From Aliivibrio finisterrensis (GTDB lineage: Bacteria > Pseudomonadota > Gammaproteobacteria > Enterobacterales > Vibrionaceae): a DNA stretch of 47,473 nt. Of this stretch, positions 17,881-26,238 are shown one piece after another; the stretch's first letter is position 1; each line of letters opens with the position of its first letter. The notes under the pieces were generated by a model. That model searched no databases. It had not been told where the DNA came from and worked only from the letters and a program-made list of their open reading frames with translations. A program made the position numbers and the translations under genes. The stretch lies in NCBI RefSeq assembly GCF_008933155.1, contig NZ_WBVP01000022.1, forward strand, positions 1-47,473, written 5' to 3'.

Positions 17881-17916
17881 AATAAGCCACTATTGTTCGC
17901 AATGGTGGCTTATTTC
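17881..17916 (+). terminator. acs terminator with UUCG loop
   Basis: A 15-bp stem AATAAGCCACTATTG / CAATGGTGGCTTATT with one wobble pair, closed by a TTCG tetraloop and ending in TTTC. Strong intrinsic terminator 31 nt after the acs stop. Confidence 0.88.
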
Positions 17917-18289
17917 ATGTGACGCCCTGCTCAAATTTACAGATATGTTATTTCTTTACTGATAACGTGCTAAGTAAACAAAATTTAAAACTGTATAATT
18001 GTTCAACAAAGTTGAAAGTATTTGTTAACTAACAAGTAAAATAACGGAACTTAACGGCCCTCTTTGCTTCTTATTATCATATTTGAATTAAAATATGTTT
18101 TATTCTCTTCTCATAAAGTGAGAACTTAGAGCTGATAAGACCAGTATTTTGCTGCGATTTGCTGTGATATTGTCTATAATTGCTTTTTATGAGCATTAGC
18201 AGTGTAATATTTGCAAAAACTCATCAAATCGAATATATAAATTATGCTTTTTTTACTTCAATAGTAAGAACAAGGAATTTAGCATCACA
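17917..18289 (+). promoter_or_regulatory. AT-rich upstream region of the aroQ-accBC operon
   Basis: This 373-nt stretch holds no convincing ORF. A perfect -10 hexamer TATAAT lies at 18175-18180 without a good -35 at 16-18 nt (best 17-nt partner CTGCGA), so promoter strength may depend on an activator or upstream AT-rich DNA. The leader to aroQ would be about 100 nt and AT-rich. A short palindrome (CATATTTGAATTAAAATATG, near 18079) lies upstream. No FadR-type site was recognised by eye. Confidence 0.45.
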
Positions 18290-18739
18290 ATGTCGACTCA
18301 ATCGCGAATTTTAGTTCTCAATGGTCCGAACCTAAATCTATTAGGTCTTCGTGAACCGGCCCATTATGGCAGTCAAAACTTAGAACAGATTGTTAATACT
18401 TTAACTATTCAAGCTAACGCATTGAATATTGAATTAGAGCATTTACAGTCAAATCGTGAATATGAGCTGATAGAAGCAATTCATAATGCTTATCAACGTA
18501 TTGATTTCATTATCATCAACCCAGCTGCGTTTACGCATACTAGTGTCGCTTTACGCGATGCACTGCTTGGGGTTGATATTCCTTTTATTGAAGTACATTT
18601 ATCAAATGTCCATGCACGCGAACCTTTTCGACACCACTCTTATCTTTCAGATAAAGCGGTTGGTGTGATTTGTGGTTTAGGCGCTGATGGCTACGAATTT
18701 GCTTTGAATGCAGCAGCAAAACGTCTGCGTTCAAATTGA
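18290..18739 (+). CDS. aroQ: Type II 3-dehydroquinate dehydratase
   Basis: Third step of the shikimate pathway, dehydration of 3-dehydroquinate to 3-dehydroshikimate. It is 149 aa, the type II length, and works as a dodecamer in the cytosol. Family motifs are [20 protein letters not shown] (residues 8-27, containing the active-site tyrosine), [13 protein letters not shown] near 54, [16 protein letters not shown] near 76-91 and [18 protein letters not shown] near 100-117. It is followed 31 nt later by accB, the common gamma-proteobacterial order aroQ-accB-accC. SD AAGGA is 13 nt from the ATG, a rather long spacing. Enteric bacteria often use the unrelated type I enzyme instead. Confidence 0.97.
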   Translation: MSTQSRILVLNGPNLNLLGLREPAHYGSQNLEQIVNTLTIQANALNIELEHLQSNREYELIEAIHNAYQRIDFIIINPAAFTHTSVALRDALLGVDIPFIEVHLSNVHAREPFRHHSYLSDKAVGVICGLGADGYEFALNAAAKRLRSN

Positions 18740-18769
18740 TCACTGAATATAAACAGAAGAGATTACACA

Positions 18770-19228
18770 ATGGATATCCGCAAAATTAAAAAACTGATTG
18801 AACTAGTTGAAGAGTCTGGCATTGCAGAACTTGAAATTTCTGAAGGTGAAGAGTCAGTACGCATCAGCCGTGCTGTAGCACCTCAAGCTCAACTAGCACC
18901 AGTACAACAAGTTGCGGCACCTGTAGCTGCTCCTGTAGCAGAAGCAGCTCCTGTTGCTACAGCACCTATCGCTGAAGCTCCAGCAGAAGTTGCTGGTCAT
19001 AAAGTTTGTTCTCCAATGGTTGGTACGTTCTACGGCGCTTCAAGCCCAGACGCAAAACCATTTGTTAAAGTTGGTCAACAAGTTACTGCTGGCGATACAC
19101 TTTGTATCGTTGAAGCAATGAAAATGATGAACCAAATTGAAGCGGACAAGTCTGGTACTGTTACTGCTATTTTAGTTGAAGACGGTAACCCGGTTGAATT
19201 CGATCAACCACTTGTTGTGATCGCATAA
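18770..19228 (+). CDS. accB: Biotin carboxyl carrier protein of acetyl-CoA carboxylase
   Basis: Carries carboxybiotin between biotin carboxylase and carboxyltransferase in the first committed step of fatty-acid synthesis. It is 152 aa: an N-terminal dimerisation segment (1-40, [20 protein letters not shown]), an Ala/Pro-rich flexible linker (about 41-73, with repeated APVA units) and a C-terminal biotinyl domain with the [15 protein letters not shown] motif. Lys118 is the biotinylation site. The SD is AGAAGAG. It precedes accC by 11 nt, so the two subunits are co-expressed. In E. coli AccB represses its own operon; whether that holds here is unknown. No unusual features are seen. Confidence 0.98.
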   Translation: MDIRKIKKLIELVEESGIAELEISEGEESVRISRAVAPQAQLAPVQQVAAPVAAPVAEAAPVATAPIAEAPAEVAGHKVCSPMVGTFYGASSPDAKPFVKVGQQVTAGDTLCIVEAMKMMNQIEADKSGTVTAILVEDGNPVEFDQPLVVIA

Positions 19229-19239
19229 TAGAGGTCACT

Positions 19240-20583
19240 ATGTTAGATAAATTAGTTATCGCAAACCGTGGTGAAATTGCACTACGTATCTTGCGAGCAT
19301 GTAAAGAGCTTGGTATTAAAACGGTTGCAGTTCACTCTACTGCTGACCGTGATTTAAAGCATGTATTGCTTGCTGATGAAACCATTTGTATTGGTCCTGC
19401 ACGCAGTGCCGACAGCTACTTAAACATTCCTCGCATTATTAGTGCGGCAGAAGTGACAGGCGCTGTTGCTGTTCATCCTGGTTACGGCTTCTTAGCTGAA
19501 AATGCTGACTTCGCAGAGCAAGTTGAGCGTTCTGGCTTTATCTTTGTTGGTCCTAAAGCGGAAACTATCCGCATGATGGGCGACAAAGTATCAGCGATTA
19601 CATCAATGAAAAAAGCTGGTGTTCCTTGTGTACCTGGTTCTGATGGCCCGCTAGATAATGACGAAGCGAAAAACAAATCATTTGCAAAACGCATTGGCTA
19701 CCCTGTAATCATCAAAGCCTCTAGTGGTGGCGGTGGTCGTGGTATGCGTGTTGTTCGTGCAGAAAAAGATCTAATCGAAGCAATCGCAATGACTCGTGCT
19801 GAAGCAACAGCTTGTTTTGGTGACGGTACGGTTTACATGGAAAAATTCCTTGAAAACCCTCGCCACATCGAAGTTCAAGTAATTGCCGATGGTCAAGGTA
19901 ATGCGATTCACCTTGGTGAGCGTGACTGCTCTATGCAGCGTCGTCACCAGAAAGTAGTTGAAGAAGCACCAGCACCAGGTATTACCGAAGAAATGCGTAA
20001 ATACATCGGTGAGCGTTGTACACGTGCGTGTATCGATATTGCTTACCGCGGTGCGGGTACATTTGAATTCTTATACGAAAACGGTGAGTTCTACTTCATT
20101 GAGATGAACACACGTATTCAAGTTGAGCACACAATTACTGAAATGGTAACGGGTATCGACTTAATCAAAGAGCAACTGCGTATTGCCGCAGGCCAACCTC
20201 TTTCGTTTACTCAAGAAGACATTAAACTACGTGGTCACTCAATTGAGTGTCGTATCAATGCTGAAGATCCTGTTCGTTTCCTACCTTCACCGGGTAAAAT
20301 TGAGCGTTTCCATGCACCAGGTGGTATGGGCGTTCGTTGGGAATCTCACATTTATACAGGCTACACAGTACCACCACATTACGATTCAATGATCGGTAAG
20401 TTAATCACTTACGGTGAAAATCGTGATGTTGCTATCGCTCGTATGAAAAACGCATTAAGCGAAATGATTGTGGAAGGCATCAATACAAATATCTCTTTAC
20501 ACCTAGATATTATGAATGATGAGAACTTCCAACACGGCGGTGCAAACATCCATTACCTTGAGAAAAAATTAGGCCTTCAATAG
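19240..20583 (+). CDS. accC: Biotin carboxylase subunit of acetyl-CoA carboxylase
   Basis: Carboxylates biotin on AccB using ATP and bicarbonate. It is 447 aa, close to the 449 aa of E. coli. It has the N-terminal [20 protein letters not shown] nucleotide-binding fold, the glycine-rich ATP loop [12 protein letters not shown] near residue 162-173, the [20 protein letters not shown] signature near 228-247 and [14 protein letters not shown] near 288-301, which contains the catalytic Arg and Glu. It belongs to the operon aroQ-accB-accC and is followed by a clear terminator. SD AGAGG lies before ATG. An ordinary, fully conserved member. Confidence 0.98.
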   Translation: MLDKLVIANRGEIALRILRACKELGIKTVAVHSTADRDLKHVLLADETICIGPARSADSYLNIPRIISAAEVTGAVAVHPGYGFLAENADFAEQVERSGFIFVGPKAETIRMMGDKVSAITSMKKAGVPCVPGSDGPLDNDEAKNKSFAKRIGYPVIIKASSGGGGRGMRVVRAEKDLIEAIAMTRAEATACFGDGTVYMEKFLENPRHIEVQVIADGQGNAIHLGERDCSMQRRHQKVVEEAPAPGITEEMRKYIGERCTRACIDIAYRGAGTFEFLYENGEFYFIEMNTRIQVEHTITEMVTGIDLIKEQLRIAAGQPLSFTQEDIKLRGHSIECRINAEDPVRFLPSPGKIERFHAPGGMGVRWESHIYTGYTVPPHYDSMIGKLITYGENRDVAIARMKNALSEMIVEGINTNISLHLDIMNDENFQHGGANIHYLEKKLGLQ

Positions 20584-20617
20584 AACGCAATTTTTCATCT
20601 TAAGTTAAAGAAGTAAA

Positions 20618-20654
20618 TAAAGGCCGCGAGTGATTACACTCACGGCCTTTTTCT
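20618..20654 (+). terminator. Terminator of the aroQ-accBC operon
   Basis: Stem AAAGGCCGCGAGTG / CACTCACGGCCTTT (one C-A mismatch) around a short loop, then TTTCT, about 36 nt after the accC stop and 45 nt before the chosen prmA start. An upstream in-frame ATG for prmA (20630) falls inside this stem, which argues against that start. Confidence 0.85.
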
Positions 20655-20698
20655 ATGGTAAAATTCGCCGATATTTTCAACTAAACAAAGTGATCCCC

Positions 20699-21583
20699 AT
20701 GCCTTGGATTCAAGTAAAACTAAATGCAACATCTGAAAATGCTGAACAAATCAGTGACATGCTAATGGAAGAGACGGGTGCTCTTTCGGTAACGTTTTTA
20801 GATGCAAAAGATGTCCCTATCTTTGAACCTCTTCCAGGAGAGACTCGTTTATGGGGCGAAACGGATATTGTTGCTCTTTATGATGCAGAAACCGACATGG
20901 ATTTAGTGATTGCACAATTAAAAGCAAGCACGGTACTTGATGATAACTTTGCTTATAAAGTTGAACAACTTGAAGACAAAGACTGGGAACGTGAATGGAT
21001 GGATAACTTCCACCCAATGAAGTTTGGTGAGCGCTTATGGATTTGCCCAAGCTGGCGTGAAATCCCTGAGCCAGATGCGGTTAATGTTATGCTTGATCCT
21101 GGCCTTGCGTTTGGTACAGGCACGCATGCAACCACAGCACTTTGTCTTGAATGGCTAGAAAGTATTGACCTTAAAGGCAAAACCGTTATCGACTTTGGCT
21201 GCGGTTCTGGCATCTTAGCGATCGCAGCGATCAAACTAGGTGCTGCAAAAGTCGTTGGGATCGACATTGATCCTCAAGCGATCACCGCATCAAAAGACAA
21301 TGCCGCTCGTAATGGCGTAGCCGATCAACTTGAATTATTCTTACCTCAAGATCAGCCAGAAAACCTTGTTGCAGACGTCGTTGTCGCTAATATTCTTGCA
21401 GCCCCACTTCGTGAACTTTCAAGTATTATTACCGCTCACGTTGCTCCTGGTGGCGTGCTAGCTATGTCTGGTGTCTTGGATACTCAAGCAAATGATGTTG
21501 CTTCATACTACGCAGATAACTTCACCCTTGATGCTATTGCCGAGCAGCAAGAATGGTGCAGAATCTCAGGAATTAAGAAGTAA
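20699..21583 (+). CDS. prmA: Ribosomal protein L11 methyltransferase
   Basis: SAM-dependent enzyme that trimethylates ribosomal protein L11. The start at 20699 gives [20 protein letters not shown], matching E. coli PrmA, and a 294-aa protein; the ATG at 20630 lies in the preceding terminator and is rejected. The N-terminal L11-recognition domain covers 1-100. The Rossmann methyltransferase domain has [19 protein letters not shown] (near 163-181), the acidic [10 protein letters not shown] and the NILAAPL motif near 229-235. The substrate gene rplK is also in this window, at 45624-46052. The SD is weak, consistent with low expression. Confidence 0.96.
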   Translation: MPWIQVKLNATSENAEQISDMLMEETGALSVTFLDAKDVPIFEPLPGETRLWGETDIVALYDAETDMDLVIAQLKASTVLDDNFAYKVEQLEDKDWEREWMDNFHPMKFGERLWICPSWREIPEPDAVNVMLDPGLAFGTGTHATTALCLEWLESIDLKGKTVIDFGCGSGILAIAAIKLGAAKVVGIDIDPQAITASKDNAARNGVADQLELFLPQDQPENLVADVVVANILAAPLRELSSIITAHVAPGGVLAMSGVLDTQANDVASYYADNFTLDAIAEQQEWCRISGIKK

Positions 21584-21619
21584 TCGTCCCTCAGACCTAC
21601 TCTTCCTAAAAAAACTTCA

Positions 21620-21645
21620 ATGCCTCAATACTAAATTTGAGGCAT
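21620..21645. other. Stem-loop between prmA and dusB
   Basis: Perfect 9-bp stem ATGCCTCAA / TTGAGGCAT with an 8-nt loop. On the plus strand it is followed by AAAACC, so it is a poor terminator for prmA. On the minus strand a run of seven T follows a few bases later. Its role is unclear; it may block antisense transcription or mark the prmA 3' end. Confidence 0.45.
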
Positions 21646-21713
21646 AAAACCGTCTAATTGACTGAAATATAAACAAATTGCATAAACTATTTGTAAATGC
21701 TCAAAATTTGGTC

Positions 21714-21751
21714 TTTTCAGGCGAGCAAAAAATGCGTAAAATGCGCGCCCT
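21714..21751 (+). promoter_or_regulatory. dusB-fis promoter with GC-rich discriminator
   Basis: TTTTCA (21714-21719), a 17-nt spacer, then TAAAAT (21737-21742), followed at once by the GC block GCGCGCCC (21743-21750). AT-rich DNA lies upstream. A GC discriminator is the hallmark of promoters under stringent, growth-rate control, as is well known for fis in E. coli. The predicted transcript start (about 21749) lies after the ATG at 21697, so that ATG cannot start dusB from this promoter. Confidence 0.7.
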
Positions 21752-21777
21752 TGCTGACACAAACGTGTGTGGATGTT

Positions 21778-22746
21778 TTGCAGATAGGTAAATATACATT
21801 AAAGAACAATCTTATCGTTGCTCCTATGGCTGGTGTAACCGATAGGCCTTTTCGTGAGTTATGTATGCGCTATGGCGCAGGCATGGCTGTGAGCGAAATG
21901 ATGTCTTCTAACCCAAAACTATGGAAAACATCTAAGTCCCAAAATCGCATGGTACATGAAGGTGAATCTGGTATTCGCTCGGTACAAATTGCGGGGGCAG
22001 ACCCACAGTTGATGGCGGAAGCTGCGCAACACTGTGTTGAAACCGGTGCTCAAATCATCGATATCAATATGGGGTGCCCTGCTAAGAAGGTGAATAAGAA
22101 ACTTGCTGGTTCCGCATTATTACAGCGACCTGATTTGATTGAAGAGATCTTATTAGCCGTTGTAAATGCCGTTGACGTTCCGGTAACTCTGAAAACGCGT
22201 ACAGGCTGGGATCCAGACAACCGAAACTGTGTTCAGGTTGCAAAAATGGCGGAGCAATGTGGCATCCAAGCTTTAGCGCTTCATGGGCGAACCAGAGCTT
22301 GTATGTACAAAGGTGAAGCTGAATACGACAACATTAAAGCGGTAAAAGAAGCGATTTCTATTCCGGTTATAGCGAACGGTGATATCGACTCACCGGAAAA
22401 GGCTCGTTTTGTGCTTGAGTATACAGGCGCTGACGCTTTAATGATCGGCCGTCCTGCACAAGGTAGGCCATGGATTTTTAAAGAAATCCAACATTATTTA
22501 GAAACGGGCGAAATCATGCCACCTCTTCCAATTGAAGAAGTGAAGACCACTTTACTTGGTCATGTCCATGCGCTTCACCAGTTTTATGGTGAATTTTTAG
22601 GCCCTCGCATTGCTCGTAAGCATGTGGGTTGGTACTTAAAAGAGCATGAGCAAGCAACCGATTTCCGCCGCAGCTTTAACGCGATAGAGGACGCTTCACA
22701 GCAACTCCATCAACTTGAAAGCTATTTCGACCACGTTGCATCATAA
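21778..22746 (+). CDS. dusB: tRNA-dihydrouridine synthase B
   Basis: Flavoenzyme that reduces uridine to dihydrouridine in the tRNA D-loop, using NADPH. A TTG start at 21778 is chosen: it gives L(M)[18 protein letters not shown], matching the MRIGQY start of E. coli DusB, and 322 aa against the usual 321. The open frame runs up to an ATG at 21697, but that adds 27 residues without family similarity and overlaps the promoter. Motifs: [44 protein letters not shown] with the catalytic Cys, [15 protein letters not shown] and [14 protein letters not shown]. It is co-transcribed with fis, which starts 22 nt after the stop. A GTG at 21769 is a second-choice start. Confidence 0.93.
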   Translation: MQIGKYTLKNNLIVAPMAGVTDRPFRELCMRYGAGMAVSEMMSSNPKLWKTSKSQNRMVHEGESGIRSVQIAGADPQLMAEAAQHCVETGAQIIDINMGCPAKKVNKKLAGSALLQRPDLIEEILLAVVNAVDVPVTLKTRTGWDPDNRNCVQVAKMAEQCGIQALALHGRTRACMYKGEAEYDNIKAVKEAISIPVIANGDIDSPEKARFVLEYTGADALMIGRPAQGRPWIFKEIQHYLETGEIMPPLPIEEVKTTLLGHVHALHQFYGEFLGPRIARKHVGWYLKEHEQATDFRRSFNAIEDASQQLHQLESYFDHVAS

Positions 22747-22768
22747 TAAAAGAAGAGCTAAACAGAAT

Positions 22769-23065
22769 ATGTTCGATCAATCTATGACTTCAGAAGCATT
22801 AACAGTTACAACAGTTACAGCACAAGACCAAATTACTCAGAAACCACTACGTGATTCTGTTAAGGCTTCGCTGAAAAACTACTTAGGCCAACTAAATGGT
22901 CAAGAAGTTAACGACTTATATGAATTAGTATTAGCTGAAGTAGAGCAACCTCTACTAGACATGATCATGCAGCATACTCGCGGCAACCAAACTAAAGCAG
23001 CAAACATGATGGGTATCAACCGTGGTACGCTTCGTAAAAAACTTAAAAAATATGGCATGAACTAG
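22769..23065 (+). CDS. fis: DNA-binding protein Fis
   Basis: Nucleoid-associated protein that bends DNA, activates rRNA promoters and assists recombination and replication. It is 98 aa, the exact family length. The start at 22769 ([20 protein letters not shown]) is chosen over the in-frame ATG at 22715, which lies inside dusB. From residue 21 to the end ([20 protein letters not shown] ... [17 protein letters not shown]) it is nearly identical to E. coli Fis, including the C-terminal helix-turn-helix (about 70-98). The N-terminal beta-hairpin needed for Hin/Gin activation is more divergent. It is the second gene of the dusB-fis operon, under a stringent-type promoter, with a GNRA-loop terminator after it. 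Confidence 0.98.
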   Translation: MFDQSMTSEALTVTTVTAQDQITQKPLRDSVKASLKNYLGQLNGQEVNDLYELVLAEVEQPLLDMIMQHTRGNQTKAANMMGINRGTLRKKLKKYGMN

Positions 23066-23087
23066 TCACGCCTTATTTCGAAAATTT

Positions 23088-23121
23088 AAAGCAGTGTTAA
23101 GCAATTAACGCTGCTTTTTTT
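23088..23121 (+). terminator. fis terminator with GCAA tetraloop
   Basis: A 13-bp stem AAAGCAGTGTTAA / TTAACGCTGCTTT (one wobble), GCAA loop, followed by a run of T. It ends the dusB-fis operon 23 nt after the fis stop. Confidence 0.88.
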
Positions 23122-23167
23122 ATATCTAAGATAACGGCATTCATCTCTTTCTTTGATCAACAGATAT

Positions 23168-23206
23168 AAAAAAACCGATACTACATTTCTGTAATATCGG
23201 CTTTTA
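23168..23206 (-). terminator. Terminator for the small coiled-coil gene
   Basis: On the minus strand CCGATATTACA / TGTAGTATCGG (one wobble) closes a 4-nt loop and is followed by seven T. It lies 15 nt beyond the end of the 102-aa gene; the plus side has CTTTT and could also act. Confidence 0.82.
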
Positions 23207-23219
23207 AATCTCTTACCTA

Positions 23220-23528
23220 CTATGGCGGCCAAGCTCGTTTCTTGCCACCACCAGCACCAGCTCCTGAGCGAATAAGCTCAACGGCTTTTGCTGTTTTTTC
23301 TTCAATGCCTTTTAAACGCTCATCAAGTTCACTTAAATCAGCTGCGGCTCCCGCGGTATTCGAACCTTGAGCACCAACACCATCAATCATTTTAGCGATC
23401 TTGGCATTCTGAGCTTCAATACGCTTAATACGAGCATCAAGCTCCATTACTGCCTTCCCTTGCTCACTGATTTTTTTATCGATAACTTTCAGAGCGGAAA
23501 GCAATTTCATTACGTATTGTTTTTCCAT
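23220..23528 (-). CDS. Small coiled-coil protein of unknown function
   Basis: A 102-aa protein that I do not recognise. Residues about 1-50 have a heptad-like pattern (MKLLSALKVIDKKISEQGKA, then MELDARIKRIEAQNAKIAKM). A Gly/Ala-rich stretch follows (about 50-63), then a second helix (LSELDERLKGIEEKTAKAVE). It ends in a glycine-rich basic tail, RSGAGAGGGKKRAWPP. It has no signal peptide, membrane segment or Cys. The two helices joined by a flexible linker suggest an oligomerising scaffold or a small cytosolic adaptor. It has its own terminator and lies alone between fis and the zntR-like gene. An SD-like AGGTGAGAG precedes the ATG. Coding potential is good, function unknown. Confidence 0.8.
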   Translation of the reverse strand: MEKQYVMKLLSALKVIDKKISEQGKAVMELDARIKRIEAQNAKIAKMIDGVGAQGSNTAGAAADLSELDERLKGIEEKTAKAVELIRSGAGAGGGKKRAWPP

Positions 23529-23616
23529 TAATTGGCTCTCACCTAATTGTCGCTCGTATTCTTTCCACTAATTATCGACCATTTTATCAACATCTTGAGT
23601 AAACAGGCACAATAAT

Positions 23617-24042
23617 TTATGCTTTTTTCTCTTCTAACTCAGCTAAGGCAGAAAGAATAGAGCAATGAGAGGCATCTTCGTCAACATGACCACAACAAGC
23701 ATCATTAATTCGCTTTAACGCGGTTCTAATTTCAGTGAGTTGCTCAATCTTTTTATCTATTGTATTTAGTTTAGTTTGAGTAATCGCTTTTACCTCAGCG
23801 CAACTGTGCTTTGTTGCTTCCAATCTAATGTCGAGTAACTCTTGTATTTCATCTAACGTTAAGCCCAACTGCTTAGCTTTTAAAATAAAACGAATTTGAG
23901 CAAGATTATCATCATTATAAAGACGATACCCACTACTGCTTCTGCCTGATGGTATAAGTAACCCATTTTTCTCATAAAAGCGTAATGTGTCGTTAGTTAC
24001 ATTACATCGTTTTGCCAACTCTCCAATCAAATACATTTTCAT
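23617..24042 (-). CDS. zntR: MerR-family zinc-type regulator, ZntR-like
   Basis: A 141-aa MerR-family metal sensor that twists promoter DNA to activate an exporter gene. The N-terminal winged helix (1-70) has YLIGELAKRCNVTNDTLRFY and SGYRLYNDDNLAQIRFILKA. A dimerisation coiled coil spans about 80-118. The metal-binding Cys positions match ZntR: SCAEV near 80, NDACCGH near 113-119 and HCSIL near 127. These favour zinc/cadmium/lead over copper. No zntA-type ATPase gene is in this window, so its target lies elsewhere. It is divergent from purH, with the PurR box between. An alternative start two codons later (MYLIGEL) is equally good. No terminator was seen downstream. Confidence 0.87.
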   Translation of the reverse strand: MKMYLIGELAKRCNVTNDTLRFYEKNGLLIPSGRSSSGYRLYNDDNLAQIRFILKAKQLGLTLDEIQELLDIRLEATKHSCAEVKAITQTKLNTIDKKIEQLTEIRTALKRINDACCGHVDEDASHCSILSALAELEEKKA

Positions 24043-24113
24043 TTCGTCTTTTCCCTCTCTTTATGCGCTTTATTTGTATCGTTTTTTAATAAAAATGACA
24101 TCTTTTTCTATAT

Positions 24114-24129
24114 ATGCAATCGATTGCGC
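24114..24129 (+). promoter_or_regulatory. PurR operator upstream of purH
   Basis: The palindrome ATGCAATCGATTGCGC matches the E. coli PurR box (ANGCAANCGNTTNCNT) at all fixed positions but the last. It lies 190 nt upstream of the purH ATG, close to a possible -10 (TAGAAT, 24153-24158). Purine-responsive repression of purH is inferred. Confidence 0.75.
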
Positions 24130-24318
24130 GAGCTTTTTTGTTTAAGTTTAGTTAGAATATGCACCATTACGTTAATACAACACTTAATACTTTACTCTTT
24201 TCAATTAGGGTGTTTCCCAAAACTGGCCAATATCTGCTTCTCCTTAAACAAGAAATAGAGCAGAACAAGTTCATTTTTGGCAAAAATCCTAACTTAATTC
24301 TAAAGGAAGAAAGTAGTC

Positions 24319-25911
24319 ATGAATAACGCACGTCCGATCCGTCGCGCGCTAATTAGCGTATCTGATAAAACTGGTATTGTAGAATTTGCTCAAGCACTGA
24401 CTGAGCGCGGAGTAGATATCCTATCTACTGGTGGTACCGCTCGCCTGCTTGCTGAAAAAGGCATCTCAGTAACTGAAGTATCTGATTACACAGGCTTCCC
24501 AGAAATGATGGATGGCCGCGTTAAAACTCTTCATCCTAAAGTTCATGGTGGTGTACTTGGTCGTCGTGGCCAAGATGACGGCATTATGGAACAGTATGGC
24601 ATCAACCCTATCGATATGGTTGTTGTTAACCTATACCCATTTGCAGAAACCGTAGCAAAAGAAGGTTGCACCCTTGCTGACGCTGTTGAGAACATCGATA
24701 TCGGTGGCCCAACAATGGTTCGTTCTGCAGCGAAAAACCACAACGACGTTACCATCGTTGTAAACGCGCACGACTACGATCGCGTTATTACTGAAATGGA
24801 CGCTAACGAGAAATCTCTTACTCAAGCAACTCGCTTTGATTTAGCTATCGCAGCCTTCGAGCACACCGCTTCTTATGATGGCATGATTGCTAACTACTTC
24901 GGTACTATGGTTCCTTCTTATGGAGAGAACAAGGAAGGTGATGAAGAGAGCAAATTCCCACGCACGTTCAATCAACAGTTCGAGAAAAAACAAGACATGC
25001 GCTACGGTGAGAACAGCCACCAAGCAGCGGCATTCTACGTTGAAGCCAATCCTGAAGAAGCATCAGTGTCTACTGCTCGCCAAATCCAAGGTAAAGCCCT
25101 GTCTTACAACAACATCGCTGACACTGACGCGGCACTTGAGTGTGTAAAAGAGTTCGATGAGCCAGCATGTGTGATTGTTAAGCACGCTAACCCATGCGGT
25201 GTTGCCCTAGGTAACAATATTCTTGAAGCTTATGACCGCGCATTCAAAACAGATCCAACGTCTGCATTTGGCGGTATCATCGCATTCAACCGTGAGTTAG
25301 ACGCAGCAACAGCAACAGCGATCACTGAGCGTCAATTCGTTGAAGTTATCATCGCTCCTTCTGTTTCTGCTGAAGCAGTAGAAATCGTAGCGGCTAAGAA
25401 AAACCTTCGCCTACTTGAATGTGGTGAGTGGACGTCTAAAACAACTGGCTTTGACGTGAAACGCGTTAACGGCGGTTTGCTAGTTCAAGATCGCGACCAA
25501 GGCATGGTTTCTGAAGATCAGCTTAAAGTGGTTTCTAAACGTCAGCCAACGGCTGAAGAGTTAAAAGATGCACTGTTCTGCTGGAAAGTAGCTAAATACG
25601 TTAAATCTAACGCGATTGTTTACTCTAAAGGTGACATGACTATCGGTGTTGGCGCAGGCCAAATGAGCCGCGTTTACTCTGCGAAAATCGCTGGTATTAA
25701 AGCCGCTGATGAAGGTTTGGTTGTTGAAGGCTGTGCAATGGCATCAGATGCATTCTTCCCATTCCGTGATGGTATCGACGCGGCAGCAGAAGCAGGCATC
25801 AAATGTGTTATCCAACCGGGTGGATCTATGCGTGATGATGAAGTTATTGCCGCTGCCGATGAACATGGTATGGCGATGATCTTTACCGGTATGCGTCACT
25901 TCCGCCACTAG
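24319..25911 (+). CDS. purH: Bifunctional AICAR formyltransferase/IMP cyclohydrolase
   Basis: Does the last two steps of de novo IMP synthesis. It is 530 aa (E. coli 529). The N-terminal MGS-like IMP cyclohydrolase domain (1-about 200) has [32 protein letters not shown] and [14 protein letters not shown]. The C-terminal AICAR transformylase has [26 protein letters not shown] and [18 protein letters not shown]. The protein ends [10 protein letters not shown] as in other bacteria. SD AAGGAAG. A PurR box lies upstream. In E. coli purH and purD form one operon; here they are separated by 327 nt holding a palindromic element, so purD may have its own promoter or a modified transcript. Confidence 0.98.
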   Translation: MNNARPIRRALISVSDKTGIVEFAQALTERGVDILSTGGTARLLAEKGISVTEVSDYTGFPEMMDGRVKTLHPKVHGGVLGRRGQDDGIMEQYGINPIDMVVVNLYPFAETVAKEGCTLADAVENIDIGGPTMVRSAAKNHNDVTIVVNAHDYDRVITEMDANEKSLTQATRFDLAIAAFEHTASYDGMIANYFGTMVPSYGENKEGDEESKFPRTFNQQFEKKQDMRYGENSHQAAAFYVEANPEEASVSTARQIQGKALSYNNIADTDAALECVKEFDEPACVIVKHANPCGVALGNNILEAYDRAFKTDPTSAFGGIIAFNRELDAATATAITERQFVEVIIAPSVSAEAVEIVAAKKNLRLLECGEWTSKTTGFDVKRVNGGLLVQDRDQGMVSEDQLKVVSKRQPTAEELKDALFCWKVAKYVKSNAIVYSKGDMTIGVGAGQMSRVYSAKIAGIKAADEGLVVEGCAMASDAFFPFRDGIDAAAEAGIKCVIQPGGSMRDDEVIAAADEHGMAMIFTGMRHFRH

Positions 25912-25926
25912 TTCTCTTGTCATCAT

Positions 25927-26023
25927 TGGGGCGGTAACTGCGTTGACTACGCTCGCTTACCCTAATCACATAGCGAGCTATTCTCATAGGGATAAGCTCG
26001 CTTGTCGCCTTGTTAGCGCTCCC
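25927..26023. repeat. 97-bp imperfect palindromic element between purH and purD
   Basis: The 327-nt gap holds a long foldback. Outer arms GGGGCGGTAAC (25928-25938) and GTTAGCGCTCCC (26012-26023) pair nearly completely. Middle arms hold ACGCTCGCTTA and TAAGCTCGCTTGT-like sequence, and the inner arms TTACCCTA...ATAG / CTAT...TAGGGATAA pair with one bulge. AGCGAGCT (25972-25979) also pairs perfectly with AGCTCGCT (25994-26001). It is GC-richer than its surroundings and has no ORF. This architecture is typical of dispersed palindromic repeats in enterics and vibrios; copy number cannot be judged here. From 26024 to 26238 I see only AT-rich DNA and an AAGGA ribosome site for purD. Confidence 0.6.
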
Positions 26024-26238
26024 ACTGATTTAAAGAGACCTCGAATAGTTGAATCGCGTAAGCACCAACTACTTTGAGCAAAACTTATTATTTTGTTTTT
26101 TTAAATATTCCGATATTTGAAATACGTAGAGCAAATCAGTGACTTTAGTTCAAGGAAAACACGCGGAGCTTATGACCATAAGTGAGCATGTTTGACACAG
26201 AAATAAAGGCTCTGAAGCAGCTATAAGGATTTTAAAAC

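Noticed and set aside
20630-20698. Longer prmA reading frame
   Set aside because: The upstream ATG is inside the accC terminator stem; MPWIQ at 20699 matches the family start.
21697-21777. ATG at 21697 as the dusB start
   Set aside because: It lies before the predicted transcript start and adds residues with no family similarity.
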